Below, in pieces: positions 1-4,604 of a stretch of 15,183 nucleotides of DNA. Location: positions 1 to 15,183 of the forward strand of contig JAKEEN010000034.1 in the NCBI GenBank assembly GCA_022616575.1, given 5' to 3'. The notes beneath the pieces are model-generated. The model had not been told where the DNA came from, searched no databases, and saw only the letters and a program-made list of their open reading frames with translations. Origin of the DNA: Flammeovirgaceae bacterium (lineage in GTDB: Bacteria > Bacteroidota > Bacteroidia > Cytophagales > Cyclobacteriaceae). Position numbers and translations under genes: made by a program. Positions within the stretch are counted from its first letter, which is position 1, and each line of letters starts with the position of its first letter.

Positions 1-1158
1 CCGGTAGATGGTCATGATGTTAATCACATGGTAAGTGTATTGCAGGATTTGAAAAGTATAAAAGGCCCGAAAATACTTCACTGCATTACCATGAAAGGCA
101 AGGGTTACGGCCCCGCTGAACAAGGCAATGCAACCACCTGGCATGCACCCGGATTATTTGATAAAATCACAGGTGAGATCTATAAAAAAGTTGCCGAGAA
201 ACCGCAGGCCCCAAAGTATCAGGATGTCTTCGGTCATACACTTGTTGAGTTAGCCAAACAAAATGATAAGATTATTGGCATCACTCCCGCCATGCCATCA
301 GGCTCATCGATGAACATCATGATGAAAGAGATGCCTAACCGGGCTTTTGATGTGGGTATTGCAGAACAACATGCGGTTACCTTTTCGGCAGGACTCGCCA
401 CCCAGGGATTGGTTCCTTTTTGCAACATCTACAGTTCCTTCATGCAACGTGCTTATGATCAGGTGATTCATGATGTATGCATTCAGGATTTGCCCGTAAT
501 TTTCTGTCTTGATCGTGCCGGCTTTGCAGGTGCTGATGGACCTACACATCATGGTGCTTACGATATTGTGTACATGCGTTGTTTGCCCAACATGATCGTC
601 TCCGCGCCAATGAATGAATCAGAGTTGCGCAACCTCATGTACACTGCTCAGCTTCCCAGAAAAGGAGGAGCATTTACAATTCGCTATCCACGCGGACAGG
701 GTGTGATGCCTCAGTGGAGAACCCCCTTTGAAGAAATTAAGATTGGCACCGGAAGGAAACTCCGTGATGGAGATGAACTTGCCATTCTTACCATCGGGCA
801 CATTGGCAATTATGCCGTTGACGTTTGCGAAAGATTTGAAAAGCAAAATATCCGGATTGCCCATTATGACCTGCGATTTGTAAAACCACTTGATGAAGCC
901 CTGCTTCACGAAGTATTCAGCAAATACAAAAAGATCATTACCGTTGAAGATGGTTGTATTCAGGGCGGATTTGGAAGTACCATTTTGGAATTCATGGCTG
1001 ACAATAATTATTCGGCAGAAATAAAACGACTTGGCATCCCGGATGCCGTGATTGAACACGGTGAACAAATTGAATTGCATAGAGAATGTAATTTCGACCC
1101 GGAGGGCATCGCTACAGCAGTAGCCACTATGCTTGAGCTCGTTGCCAAACATGCCTGA
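1..1158 (+). CDS. dxs: 1-deoxy-D-xylulose-5-phosphate synthase, C-terminal part (5' end outside window)
   Basis: DXS condenses pyruvate with glyceraldehyde 3-phosphate using thiamine diphosphate, the first committed step of the cytoplasmic MEP isoprenoid pathway. The frame is open from base 1, reading PVDGHDV, so the gene starts upstream; the ATG at 28 is internal. Visible are the end of the TPP-binding domain (GPKILH then KGKGYGPAE), the pyrimidine-binding transketolase domain with the GIAEQHAV block, whose catalytic-type Glu is at nt 364-366, the [15 protein letters not shown] block, and the C-terminal transketolase domain (VEDG.IQGGFGS). About 385 codons remain of a family length near 630, so roughly 250 residues are missing at the N-terminus. 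The stop TGA at 1156-1158 overlaps the start of the next gene, so the two are probably translationally coupled. Identification is firm. Confidence 0.96.
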   Translation, partial: PVDGHDVNHMVSVLQDLKSIKGPKILHCITMKGKGYGPAEQGNATTWHAPGLFDKITGEIYKKVAEKPQAPKYQDVFGHTLVELAKQNDKIIGITPAMPSGSSMNIMMKEMPNRAFDVGIAEQHAVTFSAGLATQGLVPFCNIYSSFMQRAYDQVIHDVCIQDLPVIFCLDRAGFAGADGPTHHGAYDIVYMRCLPNMIVSAPMNESELRNLMYTAQLPRKGGAFTIRYPRGQGVMPQWRTPFEEIKIGTGRKLRDGDELAILTIGHIGNYAVDVCERFEKQNIRIAHYDLRFVKPLDEALLHEVFSKYKKIITVEDGCIQGGFGSTILEFMADNNYSAEIKRLGIPDAVIEHGEQIELHRECNFDPEGIATAVATMLELVAKHA

Positions 1159-1927
1159 AAAAATCTTTTATACAGATTCAGGAAAAGGCGGAGTATTAGT
1201 TCTTCTTCACGGCTTCTGTGAGACCCATCAGGTTTGGGAAGATTCTATCAAAGAATACTCAAAACACTTCAGCGTTCTTGCCTTTGATCTACCTGGGGTT
1301 GGAAAAAGTGCAGGGTTGAAGGAGGGTTTCAAGATCAGTGATGTTGCCTCATCTATACTCAAGGTTCTAGCTGCGTTAAAAATCAAAAAGGTTGTGATGG
1401 CCGGACATTCGCTGGGAGGTTATGTAACATTAGCTGCGGTGGAAAAGCAACCCGAACTATTTGCCGGCTTCGCACTCTTTCATTCTACATCATTGGCTGA
1501 TTCATCAGAGAAAAAAGAATCGCGAAACAAGGTGATTGAATTTGTAGAAACACATGGGGCCGAGGCTTTCATCCGTCCATTTATACCACCCTTATTCTAC
1601 AACAAACAGCACCCTGCTATTGAGCGGTTAACAAAAATTGCGTTAGATGGCACACCCAGGCAGACGCTTATCGGCTATACTAGGGCTATGCGCGACAGGC
1701 CGGAATGGTCTAATGTCATCTCTTTATTTAACAAACCTATATTGTTCATTGCCGGACAAAGGGATACCATTATTCCTGTTGAAAGCATTCACAATCAGGC
1801 TAAAACAGCTGAAAAAGGAGAAGTAAGAACATTGCCCGAAGTAGTTCACATGGGCATGTTTGAGGCTCCACAACTTACCACTCAACTCATTATCAATTTT
1901 ACGCACCGATGCTACTCATCGCTTTAA
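1151..1927 (+). CDS. alpha/beta-fold hydrolase, MhpC-like
   Basis: A single-domain cytoplasmic alpha/beta hydrolase of 258 residues, a normal length for the family. The oxyanion-side motif HGF is at residues 20-22, the nucleophile elbow GHSLGG puts the catalytic Ser at 87, the acid is Asp205 in GQRD, and His233 (VVHMG) completes the triad. There is no signal peptide. I chose the ATG at 1151, which overlaps the dxs stop by 8 nt; an in-frame TTG at 1133 would add six residues encoded inside dxs and is less likely. The overlap implies co-transcription with dxs, but the substrate cannot be read from the sequence. Esterase, lactonase or C-C hydrolase activity are all possible; a direct isoprenoid role is not shown. 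Confidence 0.9.
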   Translation: MPEKIFYTDSGKGGVLVLLHGFCETHQVWEDSIKEYSKHFSVLAFDLPGVGKSAGLKEGFKISDVASSILKVLAALKIKKVVMAGHSLGGYVTLAAVEKQPELFAGFALFHSTSLADSSEKKESRNKVIEFVETHGAEAFIRPFIPPLFYNKQHPAIERLTKIALDGTPRQTLIGYTRAMRDRPEWSNVISLFNKPILFIAGQRDTIIPVESIHNQAKTAEKGEVRTLPEVVHMGMFEAPQLTTQLIINFTHRCYSSL

Positions 1928-1948
1928 AAATTTAGAAAGCCCATTTTT

Positions 1949-1980
1949 TTGACTTTTTTGCCAAAAGTATGTTAAATTGG
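1949..1980 (+). promoter_or_regulatory. putative Bacteroidota-type promoter for the zinc-ribbon membrane protein gene
   Basis: TTGAC at 1949-1953 lies 21 nt before TAAATTGG at 1973-1980, which is one mismatch from the TAnnTTTG -7 consensus of Bacteroidota. A start near 1987 would give a leader of about 30 nt to the ATG at 2016. The site is AT-rich, so a chance match is possible. Confidence 0.3.
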
Positions 1981-2015
1981 TGTTTTAAAGCGATCACCCT
2001 AAACAAACCCATAAC

Positions 2016-2789
2016 ATGGTAAGAATTTTATTACAATTACCACAAGAATATGTAGATCAGTTCAGGCCGTGGAATGAGATGGCCAAGCAAGTTGCATACT
2101 TCTGCTGGGCAGCAGCAGCCTTGGTGGTGCTGGGACATATCGTGAAGTTGCTCCTCACACGGGAAGCAAAAGATCGGTACGACTACATAAACAAGTCAGA
2201 GATAAAGTTGCTTTGGATTGCCGCTATTATCTTCATAGTTGGTGCCTGTTTTTATGCCAACTCAAACATTCAGGAGCTAAGCACACTCTGGATTTTTGTA
2301 CGGGTATTTACCACCATCAGTATGGGAACAATCGCTGCCCTGGTGGTTCAGAACTTACTTAAATTTTACTATCCTTTCTTTGTTGAAAAACGTCTTAAAG
2401 CACTTCGCTACCAGCCGCGGATTTCCCCAAAAACCGGCAAGCCTATGAAGCTCCTCAGCGAAGAAGAAGAAGATGCTTATCTGGACGAGGGTATGCAGGC
2501 TGAAGAGAATGTATTCTCTATGGATTATGACGTATGGATGGATCCGGAAACCAAGTTTGTGAAAATTGAAAAATACTCTGGTCACCTTCATGCTTTACAA
2601 TGTCCTGAGTGCAACTACCAGACTTTTAAAGTTGTAAAAGAGGAAATATTAAAAACCCCGACTGCTTCTGAAGAAGGTGAGTTACTGAAACACTATCAGT
2701 GTGGTTATTGTGGGTATAAAGCGAAGAAAACTGTAACCCTGAAGGCTTCTTCTTCTGCTAAATTTGAAGAATCTGCTACAACTGCCTAA
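2016..2789 (+). CDS. uncharacterised membrane protein with three TM helices and a C-terminal zinc ribbon
   Basis: I do not recognise a named family. The 257-residue protein has three hydrophobic segments at about residues 26-47, 65-82 and 91-113, with no cleavable signal peptide. A basic, Tyr-rich stretch and an acidic run (LSEEEEDAYLDEG, about 147-159) follow. The C-terminal cytosolic-type domain carries two CxxC knuckles, CPEC at 196-199 and CGYC at 229-232, about 30 residues apart, which is the layout of a zinc ribbon that binds one Zn. The tail is Ser/Ala/Thr-rich. The gene stands alone, with its own likely promoter and a strong terminator 20 nt after the stop, so it is a monocistronic unit. 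A membrane-tethered regulator or assembly factor is possible, but no function can be assigned. Confidence 0.85.
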   Translation: MVRILLQLPQEYVDQFRPWNEMAKQVAYFCWAAAALVVLGHIVKLLLTREAKDRYDYINKSEIKLLWIAAIIFIVGACFYANSNIQELSTLWIFVRVFTTISMGTIAALVVQNLLKFYYPFFVEKRLKALRYQPRISPKTGKPMKLLSEEEEDAYLDEGMQAEENVFSMDYDVWMDPETKFVKIEKYSGHLHALQCPECNYQTFKVVKEEILKTPTASEEGELLKHYQCGYCGYKAKKTVTLKASSSAKFEESATTA

Positions 2790-2808
2790 ACCTGGATATT
2801 TACTATCT

Positions 2809-2840
2809 AAAAAACCCTGACGGAACCGTCAGGGTTTTTT
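2809..2840. terminator. perfect Rho-independent terminator, bidirectional
   Basis: AAAAAACCCTGACGG at 2809-2823 and its exact complement at 2826-2840 form a 15-bp stem around a nominal two-base AA centre, so the realistic loop is about four bases. The A and T tracts at the two ends make it usable on both strands: it closes the zinc-ribbon gene on the plus strand and the convergent small gene on the minus strand, whose stop lies 4 nt away. Confidence 0.93.
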
Positions 2841-2843
2841 GTT

Positions 2844-3098
2844 TCAGTTCAATTCTACAGGAAGCTTGATTTGATCTGAATAAAATTTCATTCGCGTATG
2901 AGTCGTATCAAGCAACAGAATCTTTTCGATCGATGCATGCTTGTGATTCACAAACACCTCGATATAATACGTGCCTAATAAATACAGATTGACTTTATAG
3001 TGATAATAGCGAATAGCCATTACAAACGTTCCCTGCTCGTATAATGTCTTGATTTTACGATCTAATGGATAGGTGTTGAACTCAGGCCACGCAATCAT
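2844..3098 (-). CDS. small hypothetical protein, 84 aa, probably conserved in Bacteroidota
   Basis: An 84-residue soluble protein with no signal peptide or membrane segment. It is rich in aromatic and basic residues, with patterns such as GTFVMAIRYY, KVNLYLLG and FVNHKHASIEKI that look like alternating beta strands, and it ends in a short Leu/Pro tail. From memory, similar short proteins of this pattern occur in Cytophagales genomes without assigned function; I could not check this. It lies 42 nt downstream of the dienelactone hydrolase on the same strand, so co-transcription is possible, and it ends right at the bidirectional terminator. The composition is protein-like and no overlapping gene competes, which supports a real gene. 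Confidence 0.72.
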   Translation of the reverse strand: MIAWPEFNTYPLDRKIKTLYEQGTFVMAIRYYHYKVNLYLLGTYYIEVFVNHKHASIEKILLLDTTHTRMKFYSDQIKLPVELN

Positions 3099-3140
3099 TA
3101 AATAAACTTAGAGAAAAAATAAGGTCCTTCAAAACAAGGT

Positions 3141-4001
3141 TCACACAAGCTTTTCCCTGAAGAATTTCATCGTGCGGCTCCATGCTAATTTAGCTGCCTC
3201 TTCATTGTAGCGAGTGGGTGCTGTATCATTATGAAAAGCATGCTGCGCGCCCTCATAAATGAATAGTTCGTATTGAATATTATTTTTCTTCAATGCTTCT
3301 TCATAAGCCTCAATACCGGCATTCACACGCTCATCAACGCCCGCATAATGGAGTTGTAAGGCTGCCTTAATCCTGGGTACTTCGGCCGCATCGGGTTGGC
3401 GACCGTAGAAAGGGGCCGCTGCCAGAAGTTCTGGCACATTTACCGCTAGATTATTTGCCATAGCCCCTCCCCAGCAAAAGCCTACGCAGCCAAATTTTCC
3501 ATTACAATCCTTGCGGTCTTTCAGGTGTTTAAAGGCAAGTGCAAAATTGCTTATGGTCTTCTTGGCATCAAGCTGTTGAAACATTCCGCGGGCTGCATCA
3601 CCATCGGCTGGCGTTCCGCCAAGGGGTGAAAGGGCGTCTGGGGCTATAGCCAAAAAACCTTCTAAGGCTGCCCTGCGCGTTACATCTTCTATGTGCGGAT
3701 TTAATCCCCTATTCTCGTGAACTACCATTACGGCAGCATACTTTCCTTCTTCCTTAGGCCGGGCCAGGTAGGCTTTCATTTGCACCCCTTCCTCGCCAGT
3801 GTAGGTTATATACTCTGTATGAAGCCGGTTATCCTGATCGGGTACTGTAGCAGCCTTTGCGTAGTTTACCTCCAATAATGGAAGTACCGCCATCGCTGTT
3901 GCGGTACTGCCAGTAAGCTTAATGAGTCGTTTGATGAATCCTTCACGTGTTAAAGGTTTGTGCGTGTATTCATCAAAAAGATTGATGATTTTCTGATCCA
4001 T
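3141..4001 (-). CDS. dienelactone hydrolase family protein with N-terminal export or anchor segment
   Basis: Dienelactone hydrolase-type alpha/beta enzymes use a Cys-His-Asp triad. Here the nucleophile motif GFCWGG gives Cys176, GVDERV gives Asp223 and AQHAF gives His254; VVHENRG (93-99) carries the Glu that in classical DLH interacts with the Cys. The 286-residue length exceeds the roughly 230 of cytoplasmic DLH because of an N-terminal region: residues 1-20 are polar (EYTHKPLTRE), then IKRLIKLTGSTATAMAVLPLLE resembles a Tat-like or anchor segment but lacks the twin arginine. The protein may therefore be exported or membrane-attached. The natural substrate is unknown; many homologues are simply carboxylesterases. 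The ATG at 3999-4001 is used. A tRNA-type terminator lies about 70 nt upstream of it, so this gene starts its own transcript. Confidence 0.92.
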   Translation of the reverse strand: MDQKIINLFDEYTHKPLTREGFIKRLIKLTGSTATAMAVLPLLEVNYAKAATVPDQDNRLHTEYITYTGEEGVQMKAYLARPKEEGKYAAVMVVHENRGLNPHIEDVTRRAALEGFLAIAPDALSPLGGTPADGDAARGMFQQLDAKKTISNFALAFKHLKDRKDCNGKFGCVGFCWGGAMANNLAVNVPELLAAAPFYGRQPDAAEVPRIKAALQLHYAGVDERVNAGIEAYEEALKKNNIQYELFIYEGAQHAFHNDTAPTRYNEEAAKLAWSRTMKFFREKLV

Positions 4002-4071
4002 TGGGTATAAAGTTTATTGAGTTTACAGCTTTATCCTTAGAATGGAAAGCCAATTTTTACAAGCTATAAGT

Positions 4072-4099
4072 AAAAAAGTCCTGAAGGAATCAGGACTTT
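4072..4099 (-). terminator. terminator behind the broken 3' tRNA-His copy
   Basis: A 10-bp perfect stem (AAAGTCCTGA at 4075-4084 paired with TCAGGACTTT at 4090-4099) with a 5-nt loop is followed, in the minus direction, by a T run ending at 4072. It sits about 10 nt beyond the 3' end of the tRNA remnant, the normal position for a tRNA terminator, and was probably the terminator of the original tRNA-His gene. Confidence 0.85.
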
Positions 4100-4110
4100 A
4101 AATTTTGAAG

Positions 4111-4199
4111 GGTGAAAGATGGGGTTCGAATGCTGACGCGAAGGTCAGCATCCTGACAATTGCTCCAGTAGGAGCAATTCGTCAGGACCCACGACCCCC
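4111..4199 (-). pseudogene. 3' fragment of a tRNA-His gene, interrupted in the T-arm
   Basis: Outside a 57-bp insertion, 4111-4130 and 4188-4199 match the 3' part of the intact tRNA-His (4408-4439) base for base: discriminator C, the 3' acceptor strand, the T-loop TTCGAAC, the T-stem and the G-rich variable region. The match starts, on the minus strand, within the 3' side of the anticodon stem and runs to the tRNA end. The insertion falls between the 5' strand of the T-stem and the T-loop. With no anticodon, D-arm or 5' acceptor strand it cannot make a tRNA. Its first base is the last base of the GIY-YIG stop codon. Confidence 0.9.
4131..4187. repeat. 57-bp double-hairpin (REP/MITE-like) insertion in the tRNA remnant
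   Basis: Two adjacent inverted repeats occupy the whole interval. The first is TGCTGAC, a 6-nt loop GCGAAG, then GTCAGCA (4131-4150). The second is TCCTGAC AATTGCTCC, loop AGTA, GGAGCAATT C GTCAGGA (4151-4187), with a single bulged C. The outer arms of the two hairpins differ at one position (TGCTGAC, TCCTGAC), so the element looks internally duplicated. Removing it restores the tRNA 3' sequence exactly, which defines both ends. I see no target-site duplication. It is too small to code for anything, so it would need mobilisation in trans. Confidence 0.85.
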
Positions 4200-4373
4200 T
4201 ATTTGTATTTTTTTATGAACTCGATCAATCTGTCTCTGGATAGATTTTTTATTTTACTCTCAAGAATAATAGCGGCCCTGGGGGGCTTAGAGGTACTCCA
4301 CCAGATCAGAGGTTTGACCTTTATAGAATTTGCCTGTTGGGTATGAATAGAGAATGTAAACTGTGAAGGTCAT
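4199..4373 (-). pseudogene. degraded GIY-YIG endonuclease gene with internal out-of-frame deletion
   Basis: From the ATG at 4373 the minus strand reads the start of a GIY-YIG nuclease: TVYILYSYPTGKFYKGQTSDL, with the VYI and YKG versions of the two signature triads, then stops at 4287-4289 after 28 residues. In another frame, from about 4315 to the TAG at 4199-4201, it reads a matching C-terminus: PLIWWSTSKPPRAA, then IILESKIKNLSRDR, then LIEFIKKYK. This includes the expected metal-binding Glu (IILE) and the basic tail. The middle, with the catalytic Arg and the HN..G..T region, about 25 residues, is missing, and the join near 4306-4315 shifts frame. Intact family members of this kind are about 80-90 residues. 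The protein cannot be functional. The identification rests on both halves agreeing with one family in the right order. Confidence 0.8.
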
Positions 4374-4375
4374 AA

Positions 4376-4402
4376 AAAAAGCCCTTAAAACTAGGGCTTT
4401 TT
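4376..4402 (-). terminator. terminator of the intact tRNA-His
   Basis: AAAAAGCCCT (4376-4385) pairs with AGGGCTTTTT (4393-4402) around a 7-nt loop, followed in the minus direction by a T tract. It begins six bases after the tRNA 3' end. The nuclease relic's ATG is only 2 nt beyond the tract, so an intact nuclease gene would have needed readthrough or its own promoter. Confidence 0.88.
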
Positions 4403-4407
4403 ATGAG

Positions 4408-4482
4408 GGTGAAAGATGGGGTTCGAACCCACGACCCCCAGAACCACAATCTGGTGCTCTAACCAACTGAGCTACATTCACC
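4408..4482 (-). tRNA. tRNA-His (anticodon GTG)
   Basis: The minus strand folds as a full cloverleaf: acceptor GTGAATG/CTTTCAC, D-arm GCTC...GAGC, anticodon arm CCAGA-TTGTGGT-TCTGG with anticodon GTG, and T-arm GTGGG-TTCGAAC-CCCAT. The extra G at -1 (position 4482) opposite discriminator C73 (4408) is the histidine identity element recognised by HisRS. CCA is not encoded and must be added after transcription. The acceptor stem has a T6:T67 mismatch, and the T-stem closes with a G-T wobble. A terminator follows at once. Flanking tRNA-like pieces are separate features. Confidence 0.96.
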
Positions 4483-4489
4483 ATTTTTT

Positions 4490-4530
4490 GCTCTAACCTC
4501 CCGATAGCTATCGGGATGAGCTACATCCCC
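4490..4530 (-). pseudogene. 5' tRNA fragment interrupted in the D-loop
   Basis: On the minus strand this reads GGGGATGTAGCTCA, an 18-bp palindrome, then GGTTAGAGC. The intact tRNA-His next door reads GGTGAATGTAGCTCA GTT GGTTAGAGC, so the piece is a 5' acceptor strand plus D-arm in which the palindrome stands in place of GTT. It ends at the base of the D-stem and is followed by an A run and the intact tRNA. Because D-arms are alike among tRNAs, the source could be tRNA-His with a drifted acceptor or another tRNA such as tRNA-Ala (GGGGATG acceptor). Confidence 0.62.
4499..4516. repeat. 18-bp perfect palindrome TCCCGATAGCTATCGGGA
   Basis: This is self-complementary over all 18 bases with no loop. 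It sits in the D-loop of the 5' tRNA fragment. From memory, near-identical CCGATAGCTATCGG palindromes are dispersed in many Bacteroidota intergenic regions; that recall was not checked. Confidence 0.85.
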
Positions 4531-4572
4531 AAATAATCCTCCTACGCCAATGTTTGGGTGGATAAAGGACTG

Positions 4573-4603
4573 CAAAATTAGAGAGACGGGCGTAATTAAC
4601 CAA
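4573..4603 (-). promoter_or_regulatory. putative promoter of the tRNA-His unit
   Basis: On the minus strand, TTG at 4603-4601 precedes TAATTTTG at 4580-4573, an exact match to TAnnTTTG, with a 20-nt gap. Transcription from here would begin about 85 nt before the tRNA and run through the broken 5' tRNA piece, so the precursor would carry a structured leader for RNase processing. Confidence 0.42.
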
Positions 4604-4604
4604 C

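Larger units (their letters stand above)
4200..4604. other. content of the gene-poor stretch between the 3' tRNA fragment and pyrC
   Basis: This interval holds the nuclease relic, a terminator, tRNA-His, the 5' tRNA fragment with its palindrome, and the likely tRNA promoter. A loose inverted repeat (GAGAGA at 4581-4586, TCTCTC at 4608-4613) spans the pyrC stop and might aid termination, but its loop is long. I see no other coding potential. Confidence 0.5.

Noticed and set aside
619..1152. Long minus-strand ORF (177 codons) opposite dxs
   Set aside because: It lies wholly antisense to well-conserved dxs sequence and its translation resembles no protein family; it is a shadow of codon bias.
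4072..4530. CRISPR or attachment-site array suggested by the repeated tRNA-like and palindromic blocks
   Set aside because: The repeats are irregular, different from each other and explained by tRNA fragments plus two separate hairpin insertions; no integrase or cas gene is present.
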